NCBI RefSeq assembly: GCF_900078685.2
Contig: NZ_LT546170.1
Location: 126,671 to 190,670, forward strand
Reading direction: 5' to 3'
DNA: 64,000 nt
DNA from: Mycolicibacter icosiumassiliensis
GTDB lineage: Bacteria; Actinomycetota; Actinomycetes; Mycobacteriales; Mycobacteriaceae
How positions within the stretch are numbered: the stretch's first letter is position 1; every line of letters begins with the position of its first letter. Position numbers and translations under genes: made by a program. The notes below the pieces were generated by a model, which was not told the origin of the DNA, did not search any database, and worked only from the letters and a program-made list of their open reading frames with translations. Below, in pieces: positions 51,961 to 61,773 of the stretch.

Positions 51961-54259
51961 CGACATGCTCCAGCAACGCAACCGGCAGTTCGGCGAACAA
52001 CTCGGCGGCCCGCACCGATCCGCGGTGCCTGACGCCGGACAGCGCGTCGGCCCACCTTCCGGGTGGCAGCGCGACAACCGTATCGCGCCATCCGACGCCC
52101 TGCAGGCGCACCGTCCAACGGCTGACCGCCACCACGACGTCATCACCCCGGCGAAAAGCCACGACATGTTCGCCGGCAGGACCGGACGCCAGCACGGGCC
52201 GATAGCTGCCGTGCAGGAACGTCTCGGGACGTGCGCGTCGCATCTGCAACGCCGCCGCCACCACCCGCATTTTTCGGTGCTGCAAAGACTCCAGCGCCTC
52301 GCGCCGCGCGGCGTAGTCGACTGGCCGTCGGTTGTCCGGGTCGACCAAACTGTCGTCGTAGAGTTCAGTGCCCTGATAGACGTCCGGAATGCCGGGGATC
52401 GTCAAGGCCACCAGCTTCTGGCCGAGGATGTCACTTTCGATGTGGACAGCGAGTTCGGAAACGAACTCCGTCAGCTCCCGCGCGGTAGGCCCATCCAGTA
52501 TGTCGTCGAGCCATCGGTGCAGGGCGCCCTCGAACTCTGCGTCGGGCTCATGCCACGATGTCCGCCGGCCCGCCTCGCGAACCGCCTTTTCGGCATAGGC
52601 GTGCAGGCGCTCGCGCAGTGCGGCACTCACCCGGCCGTCGAGTGGCCACACGCCGAAAATGTTCTGCCACAGGAAAAGCCCGGTAGCCAGATCGGGTGCA
52701 GGCGTCCTGGATTCCCAACGGGCGACGAACTCCGCCCACAGCGACGGCACCTGCGACAACACGCCGATGCGCGCCCGCACATCCTCCCCGCGCTTGGTGT
52801 CGTGGGTGGACAGTGTCGTCATGGCTTGCGGCCAGTGCCGAGCCCTGGTGGCGGCCCGGTGATGAAACTCAGCCGAACCCACCCCGAAATACTGCGGATC
52901 ACCGCCGACTTCGTTGAGCGACACGAGCCTGGCATCCCGGTAGAACAGGCAGTCTTCGGTTGCCTTGGCGGTCACCGCTCCGCACAGCTGCTGCAGCCGC
53001 ACTCCCACTTCCCGGGCTTCCCGGTCGTCGGCGATCGCGGCCGCGACAAGTGCCAGCGGATCGGCGAGTTCCGGCCGCTGCGCGTCAGTGCGCGCCAACG
53101 CAACCGGCAATATCGCCGCCAACCCGCGATAGTCGCTGCGATAGACACCTACCTGGCCGAGTAAGGCGGCGATGGCGTCGGCCAGCAGCGGGTGATCGGC
53201 GCCGGTCACGCTGACCACGCAACGACACAGCCTGGCCAGTTCGCTGCCCAGCGTCTCGGCAGCCGCGATCTCCTTCAGCTCGGCCAGCAGTATCGGCATC
53301 GCGCGGTAGTCAACGCCAGCGGTTTCGTATAACTCGGTCAGCGCCGGTGCACCGTTCGGGTCGATGAACAACCCGCCGATCTCCCGCAGGGCGTCGTAAC
53401 CGGTGGTGCCGGCCACCGGCAGGCCGGGCTCGAGCGACTCGTCAACGGCCAGAACCTTTTCGACAATGATCCAAGCGTCAGGTCCGATCAGCGCGCGCAG
53501 CCATTGCAGATACCCCGGCGGATCCGAGAGTCCATCCGGGTGATCGACCCGCACGCCCTCGACAAGGCCCTCGTCGAACCAGCGGGACAGCTCGGCGTGC
53601 CAGGCGTCGAAGACCGCCCGATCCTCTTGACGCAGGCCGGCCAACGACGTGATCGAGAAGAAGCGGCGGTATCCGCAGCTGCCGTTGCGCCAGCCGACCA
53701 GCCGATAGTGCTGGCGATCGTGCACTTGCGCGCCGCTGCCCGCACCGGTCCCTGGCGCGATCGGAAACACCAGATCTCCCAGACGCAGTGACTCACCGTC
53801 GAGCGCCAGATCGGCGACGTCGTCGTCAGAACCCAGTACCGGCAGAATGATTCGACCGGCATCGAGGTCCCAATCGATGTCGAAGAAGGCGGCGTAGCGC
53901 GAGGATCGGCCGTGCTTCAGCAGGTCCCACCACCACGGATTCTGCTCCGGCCTTTGCACCCCGACATGATTGGGCACGATGTCGATGATCAGACCGATCC
54001 CGCGGGCACGAGCAGCCGCCGACAGCCGCGCCAAACCCTGCGCGCCGCCCAGTTCGGCGGAGACCGTAGTCGGATCGACGACGTCGTAACCGTGCGTCGA
54101 TCCGAGCACCGCGGTCATGATTGGCGACAGGTAAAGGTGCGAAATCCCCAGTGCAGCAAAATAGTCGACTAGTTTCTCGACGTCGGCGAAGGTGAACGCG
54201 AAACCGCTTTCTGCACCCCGCAGCTGTAACCGGTAAGTGGACAGCACCGGGCGGGCCAT
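51953..54259 (-). CDS. treY: TreY, maltooligosyltrehalose synthase
   Basis: A 768-residue GH13 enzyme that isomerises the reducing-end alpha-1,4 bond of maltodextrins to the alpha-1,1 bond of trehalose. Seen: STYRLQL at the start, GSTHGYDVVDPT, DIVPNHVG, VEGVRVDHPDGL (nucleophile Asp), a Glu acid/base in WIIVEKVLA, and LSTHDTKRGEDVRAR (read in parts). It starts three bases after treX and overlaps treZ by eight bases. With TreX and TreZ it turns glycogen-type glucan into free trehalose. Confidence 0.95.
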   Translation of the reverse strand: MARPVLSTYRLQLRGAESGFAFTFADVEKLVDYFAALGISHLYLSPIMTAVLGSTHGYDVVDPTTVSAELGGAQGLARLSAAARARGIGLIIDIVPNHVGVQRPEQNPWWWDLLKHGRSSRYAAFFDIDWDLDAGRIILPVLGSDDDVADLALDGESLRLGDLVFPIAPGTGAGSGAQVHDRQHYRLVGWRNGSCGYRRFFSITSLAGLRQEDRAVFDAWHAELSRWFDEGLVEGVRVDHPDGLSDPPGYLQWLRALIGPDAWIIVEKVLAVDESLEPGLPVAGTTGYDALREIGGLFIDPNGAPALTELYETAGVDYRAMPILLAELKEIAAAETLGSELARLCRCVVSVTGADHPLLADAIAALLGQVGVYRSDYRGLAAILPVALARTDAQRPELADPLALVAAAIADDREAREVGVRLQQLCGAVTAKATEDCLFYRDARLVSLNEVGGDPQYFGVGSAEFHHRAATRARHWPQAMTTLSTHDTKRGEDVRARIGVLSQVPSLWAEFVARWESRTPAPDLATGLFLWQNIFGVWPLDGRVSAALRERLHAYAEKAVREAGRRTSWHEPDAEFEGALHRWLDDILDGPTARELTEFVSELAVHIESDILGQKLVALTIPGIPDVYQGTELYDDSLVDPDNRRPVDYAARREALESLQHRKMRVVAAALQMRRARPETFLHGSYRPVLASGPAGEHVVAFRRGDDVVVAVSRWTVRLQGVGWRDTVVALPPGRWADALSGVRHRGSVRAAELFAELPVALLEHVDD

Positions 54260-54262
54260 ACG

Positions 54263-56419
54263 TCAGCGCACTTTCCGCAGGACGAGCAGCGAACGCCCAG
54301 GGACTGGCAGCGCTCCTCCGGGCTGCACCGCCTGCTCAGCCCGGGATGCCGGCTCCGCAGTGTCCAATTCGACGGTCCATTCCTCCGCGTAATCCTTGCC
54401 GGGAACGGCGAACTCGACCGCCTCCTCGTGCGCATTGAAGCACAGCAGGAACGAGTCATCCACCACCCGCTGGCCGCGCATGTCCGGCTCGCGAATCGCC
54501 TCACCGTTGAGGAAGACCGTGATGCACTTGTCGAAGCCGCTGTCCCAATCGTCTTGGCTCATCTCCTGACCGGCGGGGGTGAACCACGCGATGTCGCCGA
54601 TCTCGTCGTCGTGGCGTACCGGGCGGCCCTCGAAGAACCGGCGACGACGAAATACCGGATGCTCTTTGCGAAGCTGCGTCACCTGGCGGGCGAAGGCCAG
54701 CAGATCGGCGTTCGCGTCGACCAGCGACCAATCCATCCAGGCAAGTTCGGAGTCCTGACAGTAGGCGTTGTTGTTGCCCCGCTGCGTGCGTCCCAGTTCG
54801 TCGCCGTGCGCGATCATCGGTGTGCCTTGGGACAGCAGCAGAGTGGCCAGGATATTGCGCATCTGGCGCGCCCGTAGTTTCTGGACTTCCGGATCGTCGG
54901 TGGGGCCTTCGACGCCGCAGTTCCACGATCGGTTGTGGCTCTCGCCGTCGGAGTTGTCGTCGCCGTTGGCCTCGTTGTGCTTTTCGTTGTAGGAGACCAG
55001 GTCACACAATGTGAACCCGTCGTGAGCGACCACGAAGTTGATGCTGGCGCCCGGCCGTCGGCCGGTGGCCTCGTACAGGTCGGACGAGCCGGTGAGCCGG
55101 GAGGCGAACTCCCCCAACGTCTCCGGTTCGCCGCGCCAATAGTCGCGCACGGTGTCGCGGTACTTGCCATTCCATTCGGTCCACAGCCCGGGAAAATTGC
55201 CGACTTGATAACCGCCTTCCCCGACGTCCCACGGCTCGGCGATCAGCTTGACCTGGCTGACCACCGGGTCCTGCTGGATCAGATCGAAGAAAGCCGAAAG
55301 GCGGTCCACATCATAGAATTCGCGGGCCAAGGTCGATGCCAGGTCGAAGCGGAACCCGTCGACGTGCATCTCGGTCACCCAATACCGCAGGGAGTCCATG
55401 ATCAGCTGCAACGAATGCGGATTGCGCGCATTGAGGCTGTTTCCCGTGCCGGTGTAATCCATATACCTGCTTCGGTCATCGTCGACGAGCCGGTAGTAGG
55501 CGGCATTATCGATTCCGCGGAAGCTGATGGTCGGGCCTAGATGGTTGCCCTCGGCGGTGTGGTTGTAAACCACGTCGAGTATCACCTCGATACCGGCTTC
55601 GTGGAAGGCGCGCACCATGGTCTTGAATTCCGCGACCGCCGCCCCCGGCTGACGACTCGCCGCGTATTGGCTGTGCGGGGCAAAGAACCCGAAAGTGTTG
55701 TAACCCCAATAGTTCCGCAGGCCCATTCGAAGCAAGCGGTCGTCGTGCATGAATTGGTGCACCGGCATCAGCTCGACGGCCGTCACGTTGAGCGCAGCCA
55801 GGTGGTCGATGACGGCCGGGTGAGCCAACCCGGCATAGGTGCCGCGCAGTTCCTCGGGGATATCCGGATGCGTTTGCGTCATGCCCTTGACGTGGGTCTC
55901 GTAGATGATCGTCTCGTTGTACGGGATCCTCGGTGGCCGATCGGTTGCCCAGTCGAAATACGGGTTGATCACCACGCTGGTCATGGTGTGCCCGAGCGAG
56001 TCGACCCTCGGCAGCGTTTCGGCCAGCGGCGGGTCGTCTCCGGCTGCCATGTCATAGGAGAACAGCGCTTGATCGAAGTTGAACTCGCCGGTGAATGCCC
56101 GGCCATACGGGTCCAGCAACAATTTGCTGGAATCACAGCGATGTCCGGCCGGCGGGTCGAACGGCCCGTGCACCCGAAAGCCGTAGTTCTGTCCCGGCGA
56201 CACGGTCGGTAGGTAGGCGTGCCAGACGTAGCCGTCCACCTCGTCGAGCGGGACGCAGGTCTGGTCACCCTCGTCGTCGATCAGGCACAGATCGACCCGC
56301 TCCGCGATCTCCGAGAACAGGGCGAAGTTGGTTCCGCCACCGTCGTAGTGAGCCCCGAGCGGGGCGCTGTTGCCCGGCCAGACGGTGTGCGGCGGGTTCT
56401 CGGCTGGCGTAGTGCCCAT
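54263..56419 (-). CDS. treX: TreX/GlgX, glycogen debranching enzyme
   Basis: A 718-residue GH13 isoamylase-type debranching enzyme with an N-terminal CBM48 (GAHYDGGGTNFALFSEIAERV, read in parts). Catalytic acids: Asp in VDGFRFDLAS (about 358), Glu in LIAEPWD (about 393) and Asp in VAHDGFTL (about 465). It removes alpha-1,6 branches so TreY can act. ATG 56419 was preferred; GTG 56425 would add two residues. It diverges from malQ and heads the treXYZ operon. Confidence 0.93.
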   Translation of the reverse strand: MGTTPAENPPHTVWPGNSAPLGAHYDGGGTNFALFSEIAERVDLCLIDDEGDQTCVPLDEVDGYVWHAYLPTVSPGQNYGFRVHGPFDPPAGHRCDSSKLLLDPYGRAFTGEFNFDQALFSYDMAAGDDPPLAETLPRVDSLGHTMTSVVINPYFDWATDRPPRIPYNETIIYETHVKGMTQTHPDIPEELRGTYAGLAHPAVIDHLAALNVTAVELMPVHQFMHDDRLLRMGLRNYWGYNTFGFFAPHSQYAASRQPGAAVAEFKTMVRAFHEAGIEVILDVVYNHTAEGNHLGPTISFRGIDNAAYYRLVDDDRSRYMDYTGTGNSLNARNPHSLQLIMDSLRYWVTEMHVDGFRFDLASTLAREFYDVDRLSAFFDLIQQDPVVSQVKLIAEPWDVGEGGYQVGNFPGLWTEWNGKYRDTVRDYWRGEPETLGEFASRLTGSSDLYEATGRRPGASINFVVAHDGFTLCDLVSYNEKHNEANGDDNSDGESHNRSWNCGVEGPTDDPEVQKLRARQMRNILATLLLSQGTPMIAHGDELGRTQRGNNNAYCQDSELAWMDWSLVDANADLLAFARQVTQLRKEHPVFRRRRFFEGRPVRHDDEIGDIAWFTPAGQEMSQDDWDSGFDKCITVFLNGEAIREPDMRGQRVVDDSFLLCFNAHEEAVEFAVPGKDYAEEWTVELDTAEPASRAEQAVQPGGALPVPGRSLLVLRKVR

Positions 56420-56549
56420 ACTCACCCAATCTCGTCAGGACTTTCGATACTTCGATGCTGCTGCGCCGGCCGGGTTGTGGCTACCCGCCTGCCGGGCGGT
56501 CAAACTATCGACGTCTACGACACTACGGATGCGGTCGCGGTGGCGGCTG

Positions 56550-56577
56550 TTGAAATGCCCCCCGGGCGGGGTATAGA
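56550..56577 (+). promoter_or_regulatory. malQ promoter (TTGAAA, 16-bp spacer, TATAGA)
   Basis: TTGAAA (56550-56555) and TATAGA (56572-56577) are good sigma-A-like hexamers with a 16-base spacer. The expected start of transcription, about seven bases downstream, coincides with the GTG at 56585, so malQ is probably leaderless. Confidence 0.6.
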
Positions 56578-56584
56578 CGTTGGT

Positions 56585-58582
56585 GTGGTGCCTGATGACC
56601 TACGCCGGCTGGCGACAGCACACCGCGTGGCCACGGCCTACCGCAACGAGCGGCGCGAGTTGGTGCAGGTGGACCCCGACGTCGTGGTCCGGGTTCTTCG
56701 GCTGCTCGATGTCGAGGCCGGCACCGAAGCCTCCCGTCGTCATGAGTTGGTCCGACTGGACGAACGCGAGCGTGCGGGCGTTTCACCTCCGACATCCGCC
56801 GTGCGGCTAACCGGGCGTCCCCATCCGTTTCCCGGGGCCGTCGCACTGGTGAGCGAGGACGGCGAGCGCACGGCGGTACGCGACGAACTACCCGCCGAGC
56901 TGTCGCCGGGCTGGTATCAAGTTGAGCTGCGCAATGGCCAGGCGGTCACGCTGGTAGCGGCCCCGGCCCGGGTGCCGCAGGCGCCGGCCGCGTGGGGATG
57001 GATGCTGCAGCTGTATGCGCTGCGGTCCGCACGATCCTGGGGAATCGGCGACCTGTCAGACCTACGGGCTTGGGTCACCTGGACGGCCGCCAAGCACGGT
57101 GCCGGGGCGGTGCTACTCAATCCGCTGCATGCGCCGGGGCCGACGCATCCGGTGCAGCCCTCCCCGTATACGCCGTCGAGCCGGCGGTTCGCCAACCCGC
57201 TGGCACTGTGCGTCGTTGACCTCGCCGCCTACCATCGCGCCGATCCGGACACCCGAGCGGAGGTCGACGCGCTGCGGGTCGCCGCGGACACCGCACGAAT
57301 CGACTACGACCTGGTCTGGGCGGCCAAACGCGCAGCCCTGGAGTTGCTCTGGCGGGCTGAAGGGCGCCCCTGCCCGCTCGACCAGGCACCGGAGACCCGG
57401 GCGCTGCGTGACTGGGCGACCTACTGCGCGCTGGCCGAACGCCATGGCGGTCGGTGGTCCAGTTGGCCGGCGCCGCTGCACGACGCAACCGGGGCCGCGG
57501 TGGCAGCCGAGCGGCGGGAGCTCGCGCCCAGGGTCACGTTTCATGCCTGGGTGCAGCAGCGCTGCACCGAGCAGCTGCTGGCGGTGCAGGCCGCCGCCAA
57601 AGACTCGGGCATGGCGCTGGGCGTGCTGCACGACCTGGCAGTCGGCGTCGACCGCGATGGCGCCGATGCCTGGGCCCTGGCCGACGTGCTGGCCGGTGCA
57701 GCCAGCGTCGGTGCGCCCCCGGATACCTTCAGCCCTCGCGGGCAGGACTGGTGTCTACCGCCCTGGCGGCCGGACCGCTTGGCGGACACCGGCTACCGCC
57801 CGGTGCGCGACATGCTGCGGGCCGTACTGGCCCACGCGGACGGTGTGCGCATCGATCACGTCGCCGGCTTGTGGCGGCTGTGGTGGATCCCGCCTGGCGA
57901 GAGCCCCGATCGCGGCACCTACGTCCACTACGACGCCGACGTCATGCTCGCGGTGCTGGCGCTGGAGGCGCATCGCGCCAACGCTGTCGTCATCGGGGAG
58001 GATCTGGGAACCGTCGAACCGGAAGTCACCCGTGCACTGGCCGACAACGACATGTTGGGCTGCGCGGTCTCCTGGTTCACCCGGGATGAATCAGCCCCCG
58101 GTCAGCCGTTGCTACCGCCGGCGAAGTGGCCCTCGCGGGTGGCAGCCAGCATTTCCACCCACGACCTGCCCACCGCGGCCGGATTCTTCCGCGCCGAACA
58201 TGTGCGGGCACGCGCCGAACGGGGTCTGCTCAACGACGTGGCGGGCGCGCAGGCCGCCGCCGAGCAGGAACGGGCCGAGTGGCTCGCGCTGCTGCGTTCC
58301 GAAGGGTTTCTTGAGCAGGACGACATAACCCCGGACGAGCCGCGAATCATCTACGCCATGCACCGCTTTCTGGCGGCCACCCCAAGCCGGCTGAAACTCC
58401 TCTCCCCCTACGACGTGCTGGCCGAGCCTCGTCAACCCAACCTGCCCGGCACCGTCGATCAATATCCGAACTGGCGGCTACCGCTGTCGGAGCCGCTTGA
58501 GCAGTTGCAGACCGATCCGAGGATCGCCCGCATCGCCGCGTTGTTCTCGCACGATCAAGGTGACCAAACGTCCACCAGGTAA
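56585..58582 (+). CDS. malQ: MalQ, 4-alpha-glucanotransferase (amylomaltase)
   Basis: A 665-residue GH77 enzyme that transfers maltodextrin segments between glucans. Catalytic acids: Asp in GVRIDHVAGL (about 422), Glu in VIGEDLGT (about 471) and Asp in STHDLPT (about 524). The 250s-loop region and YPNWRLPL ending are typical. Actinobacterial MalQs carry an N-terminal extension, here starting PDDLRRLATAHRVATAYRNE (read in parts). GTG 56585 was chosen from the promoter position. The frame is open much further upstream, but that part is antisense to treX and unlike MalQ. M. tuberculosis MalQ is about 60 residues longer overall. Confidence 0.88.
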   Translation: MVPDDLRRLATAHRVATAYRNERRELVQVDPDVVVRVLRLLDVEAGTEASRRHELVRLDERERAGVSPPTSAVRLTGRPHPFPGAVALVSEDGERTAVRDELPAELSPGWYQVELRNGQAVTLVAAPARVPQAPAAWGWMLQLYALRSARSWGIGDLSDLRAWVTWTAAKHGAGAVLLNPLHAPGPTHPVQPSPYTPSSRRFANPLALCVVDLAAYHRADPDTRAEVDALRVAADTARIDYDLVWAAKRAALELLWRAEGRPCPLDQAPETRALRDWATYCALAERHGGRWSSWPAPLHDATGAAVAAERRELAPRVTFHAWVQQRCTEQLLAVQAAAKDSGMALGVLHDLAVGVDRDGADAWALADVLAGAASVGAPPDTFSPRGQDWCLPPWRPDRLADTGYRPVRDMLRAVLAHADGVRIDHVAGLWRLWWIPPGESPDRGTYVHYDADVMLAVLALEAHRANAVVIGEDLGTVEPEVTRALADNDMLGCAVSWFTRDESAPGQPLLPPAKWPSRVAASISTHDLPTAAGFFRAEHVRARAERGLLNDVAGAQAAAEQERAEWLALLRSEGFLEQDDITPDEPRIIYAMHRFLAATPSRLKLLSPYDVLAEPRQPNLPGTVDQYPNWRLPLSEPLEQLQTDPRIARIAALFSHDQGDQTSTR

Positions 58583-58612
58583 TCACGACCGGAATGGGGT
58601 ACATGTCGAGAT

Positions 58613-60424
58613 ATGACCATCGACGCTAACGACGAATTTGGTCAGGACCTAGCGGACCCCGCAGCGGGTAGCCATGTCGAGGACGGCATCGTCGAGCACC
58701 CGAACGCGGACGACTTCGGCGATGCCGCGGCCCTGCCCGCGGATCCCGTCTGGTTCAAGCGTGCGGTGTTCTACGAGGTGCTGGTCCGAGCGTTCTACGA
58801 CTCCAACGGGGACGGCATCGGGGACCTGCGGGGCCTGACCGAGCGGCTGGACTACCTGCAGTGGCTCGGTGTCGACTGCCTGTGGCTGCCGCCGTTCTAC
58901 GACTCGCCGTTGCGCGACGGCGGCTACGACATCCGGGACTTCTACAAGGTCTTACCGGAGTTCGGGACGGTCGATGATTTCGTCGAGCTGCTCGACGCTG
59001 CGCATCGGCGCGGCATCCGGGTCATCACCGACCTGGTGATGAACCACACTTCCGACAGCCACCCCTGGTTTCAGCAGTCGCGGCAGGACCCCGACGGCCC
59101 GTACGGCGACTACTACGTGTGGAGTGACACCAGCGAACGGTACGCCGATGCCCGGATCATCTTCGTCGACACCGAGGAGTCCAACTGGACATTCGACGCG
59201 GTGCGTAAGCAGTTCTATTGGCACCGATTCTTCTCCCACCAGCCGGACCTGAACTATGACAACCCCGCGGTGCAGGAGGCCATGATCGACGTGCTGCGGT
59301 TCTGGCTGAACCTCGGCATCGACGGGTTTCGCTTGGACGCGGTGCCGTACCTGTTCGAGAGAGAGGGAACCAACTGCGAAAACCTGCCCGAGACACATGA
59401 TTTCCTGAAGCGCTGCCGCAAGGTGGTCGACGACGAGTTCCCCGGTGCGGTATTGCTGGCCGAGGCCAATCAATGGCCCACAGACGTGGTCGAATATTTC
59501 GGCAACCCCGACAGCGGCGGCGATGAATGCCACATGGCATTCCACTTTCCGCTGATGCCACGCATTTTCATGGCGGTGCGCCGCGAGTCACGTTTCCCGA
59601 TTTCGGAGATCATGGCGCAAACGCCACCGATCCCCGATCTGGCGCAATGGGGAATCTTCCTGCGCAACCACGACGAGTTGACCTTGGAGATGGTCACCGA
59701 CGACGAGCGCGACTACATGTACGCCGAATACGCGAAAGATCCGCGAATGAAGGCGAATGTGGGCATCCGGCGTCGGCTGGCCCCGCTGCTGGACAAGGAC
59801 CGCAACCAGATCCAACTGTTCACCGCCCTGCTGCTGTCACTTCCCGGCTCCCCGATCCTCTACTACGGTGACGAGATAGGAATGGGCGACATCATCTGGC
59901 TGGGCGACCGCGACGCGGTGCGCACCCCGATGCAATGGACACCGGACCGCAACGCCGGCTTCTCCACCGCGAACCCCGGCCGGCTTTATCTGCCGCCCAT
60001 TCAAGACGCGGTCTACGGCCATCAATCGGTCAATGTCGAATCGCAACGCGACACCTCGACGTCGTTGCTCAACTGGACTCGCACCATGCTCGCCATTCGA
60101 CGCCGGTATGAGGCCTTCGCTCTCGGCGGGTTCCGCGAACTGGGCGGGTCGAATCCGTCGGTGCTGGCGTACGTGCGAGAGATCTCCGGCGGCAATGAGC
60201 GCGTCCAAGCGGACACGGTCTTATGCGTGAACAACCTGTCCCGGTTTCCACAGCCGATCGAACTGAATCTGCAGCACTGGGACGGCCACACGCCGGTGGA
60301 ACTCACCGGTTCCGTGGAGTTTCCGCGAATCGGAAAGCTCCCGTACCTACTCACGCTGCCCGGGCACGGCTTCTACTGGTTCCAGCTGTGCGAGCCACGC
60401 GAGCCGAAGGAGGAGATGTCATGA
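58613..60424 (+). CDS. treS: TreS, trehalose synthase (maltose-trehalose isomerase)
   Basis: A 603-residue GH13 enzyme interconverting trehalose and maltose. Seen: the (alpha/beta)8 barrel from residue about 45, Asp nucleophile in GFRLDAVPY (about 239), Glu in LLAEANQW (about 281), Asp in LRNHDELTLE (about 352), and TPMQW. The first 40 acidic residues form a mycobacterial-type N-terminal extension. In mycobacteria it partners Mak: maltose from TreS is phosphorylated to maltose-1-phosphate, feeding GlgE. Its stop overlaps the mak start (ATGA). It begins 30 bases after malQ. Confidence 0.96.
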   Translation: MTIDANDEFGQDLADPAAGSHVEDGIVEHPNADDFGDAAALPADPVWFKRAVFYEVLVRAFYDSNGDGIGDLRGLTERLDYLQWLGVDCLWLPPFYDSPLRDGGYDIRDFYKVLPEFGTVDDFVELLDAAHRRGIRVITDLVMNHTSDSHPWFQQSRQDPDGPYGDYYVWSDTSERYADARIIFVDTEESNWTFDAVRKQFYWHRFFSHQPDLNYDNPAVQEAMIDVLRFWLNLGIDGFRLDAVPYLFEREGTNCENLPETHDFLKRCRKVVDDEFPGAVLLAEANQWPTDVVEYFGNPDSGGDECHMAFHFPLMPRIFMAVRRESRFPISEIMAQTPPIPDLAQWGIFLRNHDELTLEMVTDDERDYMYAEYAKDPRMKANVGIRRRLAPLLDKDRNQIQLFTALLLSLPGSPILYYGDEIGMGDIIWLGDRDAVRTPMQWTPDRNAGFSTANPGRLYLPPIQDAVYGHQSVNVESQRDTSTSLLNWTRTMLAIRRRYEAFALGGFRELGGSNPSVLAYVREISGGNERVQADTVLCVNNLSRFPQPIELNLQHWDGHTPVELTGSVEFPRIGKLPYLLTLPGHGFYWFQLCEPREPKEEMS

Positions 60425-61773
60425 CTGCTGGCACCGCTGAACCAGCGGGTCTGCCGTGGGCGGAATGGCTACCGACCCGACGCTGGTATGCGGGGCGGAA
60501 TCGGCAACTGGCGAAGGCAGATCCCTTCTTGGTGGTGGAGTTGGGGGGCGAGCAGCAGCTGGTGCTGATCGACGTCGGATACACCGACGGCACCGCCGAT
60601 CGCTATCAGGTGATAGTCAGCTGGGACGTGGACCTGGCACCGGAGTACGCCCAGATCGCGATGATCGGAACCCATGGTGGCCATACCGCCTACGACGCTC
60701 TGTATGACGCCGCGGCAACCCGATTCTTGTTGTCACTGATCGATTCGTCGGCCCAGCGCGGCGACGTCACGTTCACACCGGAGCCAGGGGTGTCGCTGCC
60801 GGTTCGGGCCGATTCGCGCGTGTCGGAAGCCGAGCAGAGCAACACCAGCGTCATCGTCGAGGAAGAAGTGGTCCTCAAGGTGTTCCGGCGAATCAGAGCG
60901 GGGATCAATCCGGACATCGAGCTCAACGCAGCGCTGGGCCGGGCGGCCAATCCGCACGTGCCGCGACTGTTGGGCTCGTACCAGATCGAGCTACCGGGCG
61001 ACTCGGGCCCACTGCCCTATGCGTTGGGCATGGTCAGCGAATACGCGATGAACTCCGCCGACGGCTGGGCGATGGCGACCGCGAGTGTGCGCGACCTGTT
61101 CGCCGAAGCCGATCTGTACGCCTATGAAGTGGGCGGCGACTTTGCCGGTGAGTCATATCGACTCGGCGAGGCGGTCGCATCGGTGCATCGGGCCCTTGCC
61201 GACGGCTTGGGGACTTCGCAGTCGGTCTTCCCGGCCGAGGTACTGCTGTCGCGATTGGCGGCGACCGCGGACACGGTGCCCGAGGTACGCCCCCACCTGG
61301 CCGCTATCGAAAAGCGATTCACCGCGCTGGCCGGTCAGGCCATCACGGTGCAACGAGTCCACGGCGACCTACATCTGGGCCAGGTGCTGCGCACCCCGAA
61401 CGGGTGGCTGCTGATCGACTTCGAAGGCGAGCCCGGCTCGCCGTTGTCGGAGCGTCGGAGGCCGGACTCGCCGCTGCGCGATGTCGCCGGTGTGCTGCGG
61501 TCCTACGAGTACGCCGCGTACGGGAAACTGGCCGACCTGTCGCGCGATGGCCACGACCGGCAACTGGCCACCCGGGCCCGCGAATGGCTGGACCGCTGTC
61601 GCAGCGCCTTCTGTGATGGCTATGGGGCGGAGTCTGGCACCGACCCGCGTGATTTCGCAGCACTGCTGGCCGCCTACGAAGTGGACAAGGCGGTCTATGA
61701 GGCCGGCTACGAGGCCCGGCACCGGCCCGCCTGGTTGCCGATTCCGCTGCGGGCGCTGAGTCGGCTCAGCTAG
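60421..61773 (+). CDS. mak: Mak (Pep2), maltokinase
   Basis: A 450-residue eukaryotic-kinase-like maltokinase that makes maltose-1-phosphate from maltose and ATP. N-terminal cap (PWAEWLPTRRWYAGRNRQL), nucleotide-loop region VVLKVFRRI, catalytic loop RVHGDLHLGQVL (Asp at about 315) and the metal-binding IDFEGEP (about 333) are present. ATG 60421 overlaps the treS stop, consistent with the known TreS-Pep2 complex. It converges on glgB, and the stop codons overlap by four bases (CTAG). Confidence 0.95.
   Translation: MTAGTAEPAGLPWAEWLPTRRWYAGRNRQLAKADPFLVVELGGEQQLVLIDVGYTDGTADRYQVIVSWDVDLAPEYAQIAMIGTHGGHTAYDALYDAAATRFLLSLIDSSAQRGDVTFTPEPGVSLPVRADSRVSEAEQSNTSVIVEEEVVLKVFRRIRAGINPDIELNAALGRAANPHVPRLLGSYQIELPGDSGPLPYALGMVSEYAMNSADGWAMATASVRDLFAEADLYAYEVGGDFAGESYRLGEAVASVHRALADGLGTSQSVFPAEVLLSRLAATADTVPEVRPHLAAIEKRFTALAGQAITVQRVHGDLHLGQVLRTPNGWLLIDFEGEPGSPLSERRRPDSPLRDVAGVLRSYEYAAYGKLADLSRDGHDRQLATRAREWLDRCRSAFCDGYGAESGTDPRDFAALLAAYEVDKAVYEAGYEARHRPAWLPIPLRALSRLS

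Noticed and set aside
56219..56584. N-terminal extension of malQ in the same open frame
   Set aside because: It lies antisense within treX, is unlike MalQ sequences, and a good promoter sits just before GTG 56585.
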